NCBI RefSeq assembly: GCF_008274695.1
Contig: NZ_VTOU01000002.1
Span: 744,001-808,000 of the forward strand
Direction: 5' to 3'
DNA from: Sphingomonas montanisoli
GTDB lineage: Bacteria > Pseudomonadota > Alphaproteobacteria > Sphingomonadales > Sphingomonadaceae
Length of the DNA: 64,000 nt
A program made the position numbers and the translations under genes. The notes under the pieces were generated by a model. It was given only the letters and a program-made list of their open reading frames with translations. It did no database searches and was not told the origin of the DNA. Shown here piece after piece: positions 16,809 through 27,175 of this stretch (within the stretch, counting starts at the first letter, position 1; each line of letters opens with the position of its first letter).

Positions 16809-18095
16809 GTGTCCAGCGTCCTCGGCCTCGATTTCGGCACCACCAACACCGTCGCGGCGATGGCCGACGGCGCGGGCGGCGCACAGCTGATCGAGTTTGC
16901 TGGTGAGGAGGCGACGGGCGCGATCTTTCGCTCGGCACTCTGCTTCTGGGAGGAGGAGCGCGGCTGGAACGGAATCGCGCATGAGGCGGGGCCGTGGGCG
17001 ATCGCCGAATATCTCCAATCCCCGCTCGACAGCCGCTTTGTCCAGTCGTTCAAGACGGTCGCGGCCAGCGTGGCGTTTGAACGCGCCCTGATCTTTGGAA
17101 AGCCCTTCCGGTTCGAGGATATGGGCCGCCTGTTCCTGCAGAAACTGGTGGCGCATGCCGGTGGCCAGCTCGACGATCGGCCGCAGCGGATCATCATCGG
17201 CCGCCCGGTCGAATATGCCGGCGGCCGCCCCGATCCCGCACTGGCGCGCCAACGCTACGATCTGATGTTCGACAATTTCGGGGTCGAGCTTCACTATGTC
17301 TATGAGCCGCTGGGCGCGGCTTACTCCTACGCCTCGCGCCTCACCGAGCCTGCGACGATCCTGGTCGCCGATTTCGGCGGCGGCACCACCGATTTCTCGA
17401 TCGTGCGCGTGGCCGAACCGGGCGCCCCGCGCCGCTGCGTGCCGCTCGCCTCATCGGGCATCGGCATTGCGGGGGATCGCTTCGATCGCCGCATCGTCGA
17501 ACATCTGGTGCTGCCGATGCTGGGCAAGGGTGGCAGCTACCGGTCGTTCGGCAAGCTGCTCGAGATCCCCGGCGGCTATTTCAACGATTTCGCCGATTGG
17601 TCGCGCCTCGCGATGATGCGCAATCGGCGCACGATGGACGAGTTGCGCCGGCTGCAGCGCGACGCCGTCGATCCCGAGCCGATCGGCCGGATGATCGCGC
17701 TGATCGAGCATGAGCAGGGCTTCCCCCTCTACGATGCGGTCGGCCGCCTCAAGCGCGCCTTGTCGGGGGAGGAGGCGGCAAGCTTCCACTTCGTCGGCGA
17801 CGATATCGAGATCGGGGCCGACGTCCGTCGCACCGATTTCGAAGCCTGGATCGTCGACGATCTGCGCCGCATCGAGGCGGCGATGGAAGCGGGGCTGGAG
17901 CGCGCAGGTGTGTCGGCGGACGCGATTGACCGCGTGTTCCTGACCGGCGGCTCCTCGCTCATCCCCGCGATCCGCGCTTTGTTCGATCGCCGCTTCGGCT
18001 CCGATCGCATCGCGACGGGCGGCGAACTCACCTCGATCGCGCACGGCCTTGCGCTGATCGGCGGCGAGCCGGACCTGACCGAGTGGACGGCCTGA
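16809..18095 (+). CDS. Hsp70 family protein (YegD-like)
   Basis: This 428-residue protein has the actin/Hsp70 ATPase motifs: LGLDFGTTNTV (phosphate 1), LVADFGGGTTDFS (phosphate 2) and FLTGGSSLIPAIRA (adenosine). It lacks a DnaK-type substrate-binding C-terminus, which matches the YegD branch of short Hsp70 relatives whose cellular role is poorly defined. The start is GTG at 16809 with CAGGAG upstream. No DnaJ or GrpE gene is adjacent. Confidence 0.9.
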   Translation: MSSVLGLDFGTTNTVAAMADGAGGAQLIEFAGEEATGAIFRSALCFWEEERGWNGIAHEAGPWAIAEYLQSPLDSRFVQSFKTVAASVAFERALIFGKPFRFEDMGRLFLQKLVAHAGGQLDDRPQRIIIGRPVEYAGGRPDPALARQRYDLMFDNFGVELHYVYEPLGAAYSYASRLTEPATILVADFGGGTTDFSIVRVAEPGAPRRCVPLASSGIGIAGDRFDRRIVEHLVLPMLGKGGSYRSFGKLLEIPGGYFNDFADWSRLAMMRNRRTMDELRRLQRDAVDPEPIGRMIALIEHEQGFPLYDAVGRLKRALSGEEAASFHFVGDDIEIGADVRRTDFEAWIVDDLRRIEAAMEAGLERAGVSADAIDRVFLTGGSSLIPAIRALFDRRFGSDRIATGGELTSIAHGLALIGGEPDLTEWTA

Positions 18096-18709
18096 TCAGC
18101 GTTCGCTGACGTTCACGCGCCAATCGCCGCGCGCCTGCCAGCCGCGCCGTTCCAGTTCGGGCGTGTCCGACGGCGCGACCGGATAGCCGATGCACAGCAG
18201 GGCGACGAAGCTCCATTGCGCCGGAACCTCGATCAGTGCCGCGACGAAGGCGGGATCGACGATCGAGACCCAGCCCAATCCGATCCCCTCATTCTGCGCT
18301 GCCAACCAGAGCGTGTGGATCGCCAGAACCGTGGAATATCGCAGCGCCTCGGGCATCGTTGCGCGGCCGAGGCCGTGCCCCTGCGGTGGTTCCTCGTCGC
18401 AGAACACCGCAACGATCTCAGGGGCCTCGCGCAGTCCGTGCAGCTTGAGCGAAGCGTAGAGCGCGGCGCGTTCGCTCTCGCCATAGGCCGCGCCTGCCTC
18501 ACGCGCGCGCTCGTCGACATGCGCAGCCAGCGTCTCGCGCAGCTTCGCGGTCTTTACCCGCACGAAGCGCCACGGCTGCGCATTGCCCACCGACGGCGCC
18601 AGTTGCGCGAGTTCGAACAGTCGTTCGATCACGGCCGCGTCGATTGCGCGCGTATCGAAATGGCGGACATCGCGCCGCCAGCTCAGCAGCGTCTCGAGAT
18701 CGTCGGTGG

Positions 18710-18713
<4 letters not shown>
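18096..18713 (-). CDS. bluB: 5,6-Dimethylbenzimidazole synthase
   Basis: This nitroreductase-fold enzyme cleaves reduced FMN to make the lower ligand of cobalamin. BluB features are SVGNAQPWRFV, GLGRATMPEALRYS and GLGWVSIVDP. Family similarity continues upstream of the first ordinary start (GTG at 18632) through LLSWRRDVRHF, the well-conserved N-terminal motif, back to a CTG at 18713. No ATG, GTG or TTG exists in frame there. That CTG overlaps the cobO stop as CTGA, so a CTG start (205 residues) is proposed. The alternative is a truncated 178-residue form from the GTG. Confidence 0.87.
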
Positions 18714-19318
<605 letters not shown>

Positions 19319-19320
19319 CG

Positions 19321-22300
19321 TCACTCTCCTGCAAGTTCGGCGAGCAGCAGGCCCGCACTGTTCGATTTCGGCTTCCAAAGCCCGCGCTGCAGCGCCTCGG
19401 CGAGCCGGGCCGCCGTTTCGCGCAAGGCGGCCGGGTTGGCCTCAGCCATGAAGGCGCGCACGGCCTCATCCTCGATGAAGGCGGCGTGGACCGCGTCGAA
19501 ATGATGATCGCGCACGGCATGCGTGGTCGCGGCAAAGGCGAACAGATAGTCGACCGATGCCGCAATCTCGAACGCGCCCTTGTAACCGTGGCGCATCACG
19601 CCCGCGATCCACTTGGGGTTGGTCACGCGCGCGCGGACGACGCGGCCGATCTCGTCCTCCAGCGTGCGGACGACCGGGCGTTCGGGGCGGCTGTGATCGT
19701 TGTGATAGGCGCGGGGACGCTTGCCCGACAGATGCTCGACGGCCGAAGCGATCCCGCCTTCGAACTGGTAATAATCGTCGCTGTCGAGCAGGTCGTGCTC
19801 GCGATTGTCCTGGTTCTGGACGACGGCATCGGCCGATGCGAGCCGCGCGGTGAACAGATCGCGCTCGGCATCGCCCTCCACACCCGCGCCATAGGCATAG
19901 CTGCCCCAGTCGAGATAGACGTTCGCCAGATCGGCGCGGTCGTGCCAGATCTTCTCGTCGATCATCGCCTGCAGTCCCGCACCATAAGCGCCGGGCTTGG
20001 AGCCGAACACCCGAAAGCCCGCGCGCAGGGCCGCTGCCTTGGCATCGCTGCCATGATCGATCAGCCGCGCGGTCTCGGCGCGGTGGCGCGCGGCGGCGGG
20101 ATTGTCGTCGACGGGTTCGTCCAGCGCCATCACCGCGCGCGCCGCGCTGTCGATCAGGTCGATCTGTTCGGGAAAGGCATCGCGGAAGAAGCCCGATACG
20201 CGAAAGGTCACGTCGACACGCGGGCGGCGCAGTTCGGCGAGGGGCATCACTTCGAACCCCGTTACCCGGCCCGATGTCCAGTCCCACGTCGGCCGCACCC
20301 CCATCAGCGCCAGCGCTTGCGCGATGTCGTCCCCGCCGGTCCGCATGTTCGCGGTGCCCCACGCGCTGAGCGCCATCGCCTTTGGCCAATCGCCCTCGCG
20401 CTGGAAATAATCGTCGACCAGCAATTGCGCCGATCGCTGCCCCAGATCCCAGGCGGTGGCGGTGGGGACCGAGCGGGTGTCGACCGAGTAGAAATTGCGC
20501 CCGGTCGGCAGCACGTCGGGGCGGCCACGCGTCGGCGCGCCGGACGGGCCGGGGGTGACGAAGCGCCCGTCGAGACCCGCGAGGAGTGCGGCCTGCTCGG
20601 CCGTGCCGCAGGCGTCGACGCGGGGGGCGAGGTCGGTCGCGATCGATTGGAGGACGGCCACCGTCCTCTCCCCCACATCGTCACTTCGGAGGGAGGAGAC
20701 GAGGTTCGTCGCCAAAATCTCCAGCCGCTCAATCGTATCCCCAACGGTGCGCCACGGATCGCTCGCCACGGCAGCCAGCACGTCAGGCCGAGGCCCGCTC
20801 CACGCATCCCCCATCACGCAATCGAGCGGATCGAAGCCCAGCCCCAGATCGTCCGCCATCGCGCGTAGCAGCGAAGCCTGCCCCGGTACGTCATATCCGC
20901 GCGGGGTGCGCGACAAAGCGATCAGCAGGTCGGTACGCAGCCGGCCATCGGGCGATTGCGTGAAGATGTGCAGCCCGTCGCGGATCTGCATTTCCTTCAG
21001 CTCGCACAGATAGTTGTCGATCGCCGACAGCGCATCCTCGCCATTGCCGCTCGCGCCCGCATCGGTGTCCAGCCCTTGCGACCGCGCCAGATCGAGGATC
21101 TCGCCCTTCAGGTGGTTCAACCGGCGCGGGTCCATTCCCGCCGCCAGATAATATTCGTCGACCAGCGCCTCCAAAGCCTTGAGCGGGCCATAGCTTTCGG
21201 CGCGGGTCAGCGGCGGGGTCAGATGATCGATGATGACCGCGCCGATCCGCCGCTTCGCCTGCGTGCCTTCGCCCGGATCGTTGACGATGAACGGGTAGAG
21301 TTGCGGCACCGGCCCCGCGCAGATTTCGGGGAAGCAGGTTTCGGACAGCGCCAGCGCCTTGCCGGGCAACCACTCCAGATTGCCGTGCTTGCCGACATGG
21401 ACGACGGCATGCGCCCCGAAATGCCGGTTCATCCAGATGTGGAACGCCAGATAGGCGTGCGGCGGGACGAGCGCGGGATCGTGGTAGCTCGTCTTGGGAT
21501 CGATGTTGTAACCGCGCGCCGGCTGCACCGCGACCGCGACCTTGCCGAAGCGGTGCACCGCCAGATGGAAAGCCCCATCGCGCACGAACGGATCGGCCGC
21601 CGCATCGCCCCAGCGTTCGTCCACCGCCACGCGCACCCCGGCCGGCATCGCATCGAAGGCGGCGCGATAGTCGGCCAGCGACAGCCGCACCTCGGTCGGC
21701 CGATCGCGCGAGTCCGCCGCGTTGGTCACGCCCGCCAGCATGATCGCCATGAGCGCCGCGCCATCGGTCGGCGCGTTGCCGACATCGTATCCCGCATCGC
21801 CCAGTGCCTTCAGGATCGCGGCGGCGCTGGCGGGCGTGTCGAGGCCCACGCCATTGCCGATCCGCCCGTCGCGATTGGGATAATTGGCCAGCACCAGCGC
21901 GACGTTGCGATCGGCCTTCGCCGTCACGCGCAGCCGCGCCCAGTGCGCCGCGAGATCGGCAACGAACGCCACCCGATCGGGCGCAACCTTGGGCACCACG
22001 ATCCCGCATTCGGTCGCCGCGTCGAAGCGTTCGGCGGCCTTGAACGCCACCGCGCGGGTGAAGAGACGCCCGTCGACCTCGGGCAGCGCGACGTTCATCG
22101 CCAGATCGCGCGGACCCAGGCCACGCGGGCTGTCGCGCCAGTCGCCCTCGATCGCGCCCGCGAACACGGTTTGAAGGATCGGGCAGTCGGCCTGTTCCAA
22201 TACGCTCGCGACCCGGCTTTCGCCCGGCGAGGATGCGGCGAACGACGTCGCATTCAGGATCACGTCAGGCGCGACTTCGCCGATCACCCCGCGCAGCAGA

Positions 22301-23046
22301 TCGATCGCGAACGGTTCGCGCAGCGCGCGGACATGGACCGCGACGACGTTCAGCCCTTGCCCCTCCAGCGCCGCCACCAGCGCATCGACCGCGTCGAGCG
22401 TCCCCGCGATCATCAGCGCGCGATAGAAGCAGAGCAAAGCGGTCGGCCGCCCCGCCACCCAGCGCGCCCGCACGTCGGCGATCGACGGCCGATCGACCCC
22501 GCGCACATAGAGGCCCGCATCGGCGATCGGCACCGGATCGTCGGGCGTGCCGATCTCGCGGCCGATCAGCCGCGCGGCGTGGCGCAGGAAATTGGCGGCG
22601 TTGGCGACGCCGCCCTGCCGCAGATAATCGCGCAAACGCTCGACCATCTCGGGCGCAACGGTGCAGGCGAGATCGAGCGTCGGATCGGCCTCGCGCCCGT
22701 CGGCGATCGCGGCGAAGGCGATCCCCTCCTCGCGCGCCACCCGCGCAATCTCGTCGATCCCGTAGGGCCAGTACGCCTTGCCGCCGAGCAGGACGACGCA
22801 CACGAACTTCGCCCGCGCGATCACCTTCTCGACATAGAGGTCGACCGAATAGGGGTGCTTTAATTGGAGCAGATTGGCGAGGCGCACGCGTGGCGCGCCA
22901 TCGCCCAAGGTTGCCACCGCCTGCGCGAAGCAGGCGAGTTCGCTGTCCGCCACCGTCAGGAACACGATGTCGCCCGGCGACTGATCGAGGTCGATCGCCT
23001 CGTCGCCGTTCGATACCGTCCCCGGGGTGGCGGCCAGCAGATGCAT
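19321..23046 (-). CDS. cobN: Cobaltochelatase subunit CobN
   Basis: This 1241-residue large subunit of the aerobic, ATP-dependent cobalt chelatase inserts Co2+ into hydrogenobyrinic acid a,c-diamide together with CobS and CobT, which are not in the window. CobN/magnesium-chelatase H signatures include HVGKHGNLEWLPGKALALS and a C-terminal NPKWIAGVMRHGYKGA. The start at 23046 overlaps the cobW stop as TGATG, which fixes it. Length is normal for CobN. No frameshift was seen. Confidence 0.96.
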   Translation of the reverse strand: MHLLAATPGTVSNGDEAIDLDQSPGDIVFLTVADSELACFAQAVATLGDGAPRVRLANLLQLKHPYSVDLYVEKVIARAKFVCVVLLGGKAYWPYGIDEIARVAREEGIAFAAIADGREADPTLDLACTVAPEMVERLRDYLRQGGVANAANFLRHAARLIGREIGTPDDPVPIADAGLYVRGVDRPSIADVRARWVAGRPTALLCFYRALMIAGTLDAVDALVAALEGQGLNVVAVHVRALREPFAIDLLRGVIGEVAPDVILNATSFAASSPGESRVASVLEQADCPILQTVFAGAIEGDWRDSPRGLGPRDLAMNVALPEVDGRLFTRAVAFKAAERFDAATECGIVVPKVAPDRVAFVADLAAHWARLRVTAKADRNVALVLANYPNRDGRIGNGVGLDTPASAAAILKALGDAGYDVGNAPTDGAALMAIMLAGVTNAADSRDRPTEVRLSLADYRAAFDAMPAGVRVAVDERWGDAAADPFVRDGAFHLAVHRFGKVAVAVQPARGYNIDPKTSYHDPALVPPHAYLAFHIWMNRHFGAHAVVHVGKHGNLEWLPGKALALSETCFPEICAGPVPQLYPFIVNDPGEGTQAKRRIGAVIIDHLTPPLTRAESYGPLKALEALVDEYYLAAGMDPRRLNHLKGEILDLARSQGLDTDAGASGNGEDALSAIDNYLCELKEMQIRDGLHIFTQSPDGRLRTDLLIALSRTPRGYDVPGQASLLRAMADDLGLGFDPLDCVMGDAWSGPRPDVLAAVASDPWRTVGDTIERLEILATNLVSSLRSDDVGERTVAVLQSIATDLAPRVDACGTAEQAALLAGLDGRFVTPGPSGAPTRGRPDVLPTGRNFYSVDTRSVPTATAWDLGQRSAQLLVDDYFQREGDWPKAMALSAWGTANMRTGGDDIAQALALMGVRPTWDWTSGRVTGFEVMPLAELRRPRVDVTFRVSGFFRDAFPEQIDLIDSAARAVMALDEPVDDNPAAARHRAETARLIDHGSDAKAAALRAGFRVFGSKPGAYGAGLQAMIDEKIWHDRADLANVYLDWGSYAYGAGVEGDAERDLFTARLASADAVVQNQDNREHDLLDSDDYYQFEGGIASAVEHLSGKRPRAYHNDHSRPERPVVRTLEDEIGRVVRARVTNPKWIAGVMRHGYKGAFEIAASVDYLFAFAATTHAVRDHHFDAVHAAFIEDEAVRAFMAEANPAALRETAARLAEALQRGLWKPKSNSAGLLLAELAGE

Positions 23047-24080
23047 CAGGCGATCACGGTGCCCAGTTCGGCCTCGATCGCCGCCCGATCGAGGCCCTTC
23101 TGGCCGATGACGACCAGGCTGGTGCGGCGCGCTTCGTCGCCCTTCCACGCGCGATCATAGAAATGCTGGATGCGCGGGCCGACCGCCTGGATGACGAGCC
23201 GGCTCGGCTTGCCCGCTACCGCGACCATACCCTTGATGCGCAGCACGTCGTGGGTAGCGATCACCTCCCCCATCCGCGCGAGCAATGCATCGAGATCGGG
23301 GACTTCGCCGCCGGTCTGCACGAAGCTGTCGAAGTCGTCATGGTCATGCTCCTCGCCATCGTCGATGTGCGAGCGGCGCGAGTCCAGATCGTCCTCGGCG
23401 GCGGCGGTGATGCCCAGCAAGGCGGCGATGTCGACCGCGCCATGATCGGCGCGGATGATCTTCACGCCGGGGCGGGTCTCCGCGTCGACCTGCTTTTCGA
23501 CCGCTTTCAGCGCATCGGGCGAAACCAGATCGGTCTTGTTCAACACCACCATGTCGGCGCAGGCGAGCTGTTCCTCGAACAATTCTTCCAGCGGGCTGTC
23601 ATGATCCAGCGTCGGATCGGCCGCACGCGCCGCAGCCAGCGCCGCCTCGTCGGTCGCGAAACGCCCGGCCGCCACCGCATCGGCATCGATCAGCGCGACC
23701 ACGCCGTCCACGGTCGCCCGCGTGCGGATGTCGGGCCACTGGAATGCCTTCACCAGTGGCTTGGGCAGCGCCAGGCCCGATGTCTCGATGATGATATGTT
23801 CGGGTGGGTTCGGCCGATCGAGCAGTTTCATCATCGTCGGCAGGAAATCGTCGGCGACGGTGCAGCAGATGCAGCCATTGGCCAGTTCGACGATATCGTC
23901 CTCGGGACATGCTTCGTCGTTGCAGCCCTTCACCAGCTCGGCATCGACGCCGACGTCGCCGAATTCGTTGATGATGAGCGCGAGGCGGCGCCCTTTGGCG
24001 TTCTGCAGCAGATGGCGGATCAGGGTGGTCTTGCCGGCCCCCAGGAATCCGGTGATGACGGTCGCGGGAATCTTGCTCAT
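23046..24080 (-). CDS. cobW: CobW family GTP-binding metallochaperone
   Basis: This 344-residue G3E GTPase has the P-loop GFLGAGKTTL and the metal motif GCICC (CxCC). A His/Asp-rich stretch near the middle (DDGEEHDHDD) may hold metal. CobW is thought to supply Co2+ to the CobN chelatase. The ATG at 24080 has AAGGAG upstream. The gene is first in the B12 operon, 181 bp after the end of the cobalamin riboswitch. Confidence 0.95.
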   Translation of the reverse strand: MSKIPATVITGFLGAGKTTLIRHLLQNAKGRRLALIINEFGDVGVDAELVKGCNDEACPEDDIVELANGCICCTVADDFLPTMMKLLDRPNPPEHIIIETSGLALPKPLVKAFQWPDIRTRATVDGVVALIDADAVAAGRFATDEAALAAARAADPTLDHDSPLEELFEEQLACADMVVLNKTDLVSPDALKAVEKQVDAETRPGVKIIRADHGAVDIAALLGITAAAEDDLDSRRSHIDDGEEHDHDDFDSFVQTGGEVPDLDALLARMGEVIATHDVLRIKGMVAVAGKPSRLVIQAVGPRIQHFYDRAWKGDEARRTSLVVIGQKGLDRAAIEAELGTVIA

Positions 24081-24261
24081 CGATCGCTCCTTCCGGCGTC
24101 GGACGACAAGGCAGGGGGCTGGGCCTTTCGGCATGACGCGCCTGTCGGCCGGACGCCTGAAGCGACCGACACGCACGTCCCATGCGGCCCCCGCCGCTTG
24201 CACGTCGCTCAGCCGGACAAGCCGTGCCGTGGCCATCCCCTGGGCCAGAGCAAGAGCGACC

Positions 24262-24458
24262 AGACGCCGGCAGGTCTCCTGGCTCGCGGGTCGTCACCCG
24301 ATGCACGCCTTCCCAGACTTGTCGGTCCAGTGGCTGCCGGTCATGAAAGACCGGCCTGTGCATCGCGCTCGCCGCTTACAGTTGCAGGGACAGCCGCGGA
24401 TTTGGATGCCAGGCATCCGCACCGCATTCCCATTCAATCCCCTTGCGGGGAACCGACG
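24262..24458 (-). ncRNA. Cobalamin riboswitch (B12 element)
   Basis: Read on the minus strand, this stretch begins with CGGTTCCCCGCAAGGGG and has GGATGCCTGGCATCC and CAACTGTAAGCGG. It then has the B12-box signature GCCACTG (24328-24334), and it ends GAGCCAGGAGACCTGCCGGC (about 24267-24286). These are the conserved cobalamin-aptamer elements in correct order. It lies directly before cobW. The remaining 181 bp (24081-24261) is a GC-rich leader with no gene I can support; it may hold the expression platform. Only 15 bp separate the aptamer from the upstream thioesterase stop. Confidence 0.95.
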
Positions 24459-24473
24459 CGATCGAACGGGGCT

Positions 24474-24965
24474 TTAGGAAGGATCGGCCGCCCCCGCAAG
24501 CGGCAGGAAGGGCGTGACCACGTCGGCGCCGATCCGCGCCAGCCGGCCCGTCTCGCGATCGAGCATCCCCCATTGCGACGTCGTGGCGACCAGCAGCTTG
24601 CCCGCCGCGTCGGTGAAGCGCGCCATGCGGGTGCAGCGCAGCCCCTGCGGCAGGCTGTCGATCCACGTTTCGACAATGATCTCCGCGCCCACGCCCACAT
24701 TGGCGCGATAGTCGATCTCATGCTTCAGCACGATGCCGACCAGCCGGTCGCGATCCTCATCGCGCGCGGCGGCATACCAGTGGGCGGCCGCGATATCCTG
24801 CAGCCACAGCAGCCACACCGCATTGTTCACATGGCCCATCTCGTCGATATGCTGCGGCTCGACGCGGAAGGTCGCGCGGAAGCGTCGGTCGGGCGCGATT
24901 CCGCCTGCGATCGGCGTCCCGTCGGGCCGGAACCCCAGTCGCCGAGTTGAAAAATCCCAATCCAT
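24474..24965 (-). CDS. Acyl-CoA thioesterase, hotdog fold (YbgC/4HBT-like)
   Basis: The protein has 163 residues. The catalytic-site block IDEMGHVNNAVWLLWLQD matches the 4-hydroxybenzoyl-CoA thioesterase family (Asp plus the GHVNN loop). The rest follows the single hotdog domain. It is cytoplasmic, and the acyl substrate is unknown. The start at 24965 has AGGG nine bases upstream; in-frame starts at 24983 (ATG) and 24995 (TTG) are possible. It lies just upstream of the riboswitch, so the B12 operon promoter must lie in this gene or be shared with it. Confidence 0.82.
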   Translation of the reverse strand: MDWDFSTRRLGFRPDGTPIAGGIAPDRRFRATFRVEPQHIDEMGHVNNAVWLLWLQDIAAAHWYAAARDEDRDRLVGIVLKHEIDYRANVGVGAEIIVETWIDSLPQGLRCTRMARFTDAAGKLLVATTSQWGMLDRETGRLARIGADVVTPFLPLAGAADPS

Positions 24966-25045
24966 CGTCAAAGACCCTGTCATGCGGCCATTCAACGCCG
25001 CGAAAGGTCCGATCCGCTATCAGATCGGCACATCATGGGCGATTT

Positions 25046-27103
25046 GTGATTTCCTGGTTCCGCTTGCCAAAAGCTGACGCGCCGACCCCCGATCCTAATG
25101 GGGGCGACGAAACGGCCGCGCCGACCGCCCCGTGGCAGCAAAGGCTGCGCGATGGCCTGCGCGGTCTGCCGTGGTGGCGGATCGGCAAGTGGACCGGCAT
25201 CGCCTTTGCCGGTCTGTTCGTCTTCGCGATCCTGTGGGCCTGCTGGATCGCCCCGCCGTGGGGCAATATGCAGCCGCCACGCAAGCCGAGCTTCCTGTAT
25301 CTGAGCAGCGACGGAACCCCGATCGCGCGGCGCGGAACCCGCGAGGCGCCGGTCGACGCCGCAACTCTGCCGGTGCAGGTGAAGGGCGCCTTCATCGCGA
25401 TCGAGGACCGCCGCTTCGCCAGCCATATGGGCGTCGATCCGCGCGGGCTGATCCGCGCCTTCTGGCGCAACATGCGCGCGGGCGGCGTGGTGCAGGGCGG
25501 ATCGACGATCACGCAGCAGCTCGCCAAGACCGACTTCCTCACCTCGGACCGCAAGATCGGCCGCAAGCTGCAGGAATTCGTCCTCGCGCTCTGGCTCGAT
25601 GCGTGGCTCAGCAAGGACGAGATCCTGTCTCGCTACCTTTCGTCGATCTACTTCGGCGACGGCGCTTATGGCCTGCGCGCCGCCGCGCATCACTATTTCC
25701 GCAAGGAGCCGGAGAAGCTGAACGCGGCGCAGGCGGCGATGCTCGCGGGGATGGTGAAGGCGCCTAGCCGCCTCAACCCCGTCGGCAATCTCGATGGCGC
25801 GCAGGCGCGATCGAAGCTGGTGCTGGCGGCGATGGCGGAGGAGGGGATGATCACCCCGGAGGAGCTCGCCCGCACCCGGCCCGCTCGCCCCAATGTCGCG
25901 ACCGACGAACTGCCCGCCGGCACCTATTTCGTCGATTGGGTCGCCCCGCAGATCGAGGATCGCGCGAATGAGGGCGAGGGGCAGATTACCGTCCGCACCA
26001 CGCTCGACCGCGATCTCCAGAAAGCCGCCGTCAGATCGCTGACCTCGATCCTGTCGCGCTGGGGCGATGGCGTTCATGCGACGCAGGCGGCGCTGGTCGC
26101 GATGACGCCCGATGGCCGGGTGGTCGCGATGATCGGCGGGCGCAGCTACCGCGCCAGCCCGTTCAACCGCGCGACCCAGGCGAAGCGTCAGCCGGGATCG
26201 GCGTTCAAGCTTGCCGTCTATCTGACGGCGATGGAGCGCGGCTATTCGCCCGACTCGATGGTCGACAACAGCCGGCTGACGATCGACGGCTGGGAACCGC
26301 ACAATTACGGCAATCGCTACGGCGGACCGATCACGATGCGCAGTGCCTTTGCGCAATCGAGCAACGTCGCGGCGGTGCGCGTGGCCGAGATGGTCGGGCG
26401 CAGCAACGTCGCCGATGCCGCGCGTCGGCTGGGCATCGGCTCCGAACTCGCGTCGGGTCCGTCGATGGCGCTGGGTGTGTCGGGCACAACCCTGATCGAG
26501 CTGACCGCCGCTTATGCGGCGATCGCGGGCGGCCGTTACCCGGTCGCCGCCAGCGGGCTCGCCGAAAGCCGCCAGGCCCAGGTCGCGCAGTTCGATCCCG
26601 TCACGCGCGAGAAGGTGCTCGATCTGTTGTGGAGCGCGACCAACCAGGGCACCGGCCGCGCCGCCGCCCTCGGTATCCCCACGTTCGGCAAGACCGGCAC
26701 CACCCAGAATCACCGCGACGCCGTCTATGTCGGTTTCGCGGGCGGCCTTGTGACGGGCATATGGGTCGGCAATGACGACAATTCGGCGATGCGTGGCGTG
26801 ACCGGCGGACAATTGCCGGCGGAAATCTGGCGCAGCTTCATGAGCAACGCGCATCTGCGAGAGGCCGACCTTCAGGTCCCTGAACGTCTGCGCGTCGCGA
26901 TCGAGCAACGTCAGGAGGCGATGCGCCTCGCCGCCGAACAACGCGCGCTCGAGGCGCTCGAGGCTCTGGAGGACGAGCAGCGTTCGCCCTTCGAACGCTT
27001 CATCGAAGGGCTGCTTCCCCGCTTCCTGGGGGGTGGAGACCGTGACGAGCCGCGCGATGAACGCGAACGCCCGCGCGAGGACGATCCCTTCAACGGCGAG
27101 TAA
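25046..27103 (+). CDS. Bifunctional penicillin-binding protein 1A-type (transglycosylase/transpeptidase)
   Basis: The protein has 685 residues and builds cell-wall glycan at the inner membrane. A cytoplasmic head and one helix (about residues 45-67) lead to a GT51 domain with IEDRRFASHMGVD, GGSTITQQLAK and the YFGDGAYGLRAAA block. The transpeptidase domain follows with SAFK (catalytic Ser in the SxxK motif), SSN and KTGTTQ. The C-terminal tail is a charged Arg/Asp/Glu run. The start is GTG at 25046, the only in-frame start before the helix that clears the divergent gene; its ribosome site is weak, so it is uncertain. Confidence 0.9.
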   Translation: MISWFRLPKADAPTPDPNGGDETAAPTAPWQQRLRDGLRGLPWWRIGKWTGIAFAGLFVFAILWACWIAPPWGNMQPPRKPSFLYLSSDGTPIARRGTREAPVDAATLPVQVKGAFIAIEDRRFASHMGVDPRGLIRAFWRNMRAGGVVQGGSTITQQLAKTDFLTSDRKIGRKLQEFVLALWLDAWLSKDEILSRYLSSIYFGDGAYGLRAAAHHYFRKEPEKLNAAQAAMLAGMVKAPSRLNPVGNLDGAQARSKLVLAAMAEEGMITPEELARTRPARPNVATDELPAGTYFVDWVAPQIEDRANEGEGQITVRTTLDRDLQKAAVRSLTSILSRWGDGVHATQAALVAMTPDGRVVAMIGGRSYRASPFNRATQAKRQPGSAFKLAVYLTAMERGYSPDSMVDNSRLTIDGWEPHNYGNRYGGPITMRSAFAQSSNVAAVRVAEMVGRSNVADAARRLGIGSELASGPSMALGVSGTTLIELTAAYAAIAGGRYPVAASGLAESRQAQVAQFDPVTREKVLDLLWSATNQGTGRAAALGIPTFGKTGTTQNHRDAVYVGFAGGLVTGIWVGNDDNSAMRGVTGGQLPAEIWRSFMSNAHLREADLQVPERLRVAIEQRQEAMRLAAEQRALEALEALEDEQRSPFERFIEGLLPRFLGGGDRDEPRDERERPREDDPFNGE

Positions 27104-27109
27104 AACGAA

Positions 27110-27144
27110 AGCGGCGGCGCAGGGTCTTCGCCCGCGCTGCCGCT
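27110..27144. terminator. Terminator hairpin between convergent genes
   Basis: Arms 27110-27120 and 27134-27144 pair over 11 positions with one G/T mismatch, around an AGGG-TTCG-CCC inner stem. A T-rich stretch (TCTGTTCCTT) follows on the plus strand. It lies between the convergent PBP and acnB genes and could serve both. Confidence 0.55.
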
Positions 27145-27175
27145 TCTGTTCCTTCCGGCTGGGCCGGGCAGCCCG

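Noticed and set aside
20956-22863. A 635-codon plus-strand frame opposite cobN
   Set aside because: It is antisense to conserved CobN sequence, with no domain.
22233-24950. A 905-codon plus-strand open frame opposite cobN, cobW, the riboswitch and the thioesterase
   Set aside because: It is extremely Arg-rich and crosses the riboswitch and three real genes; it is a mirror of coding bias.
24992-26941. A 649-codon minus-strand frame opposite the penicillin-binding protein gene
   Set aside because: It is antisense to GT51 and transpeptidase motifs, with no motif of its own.
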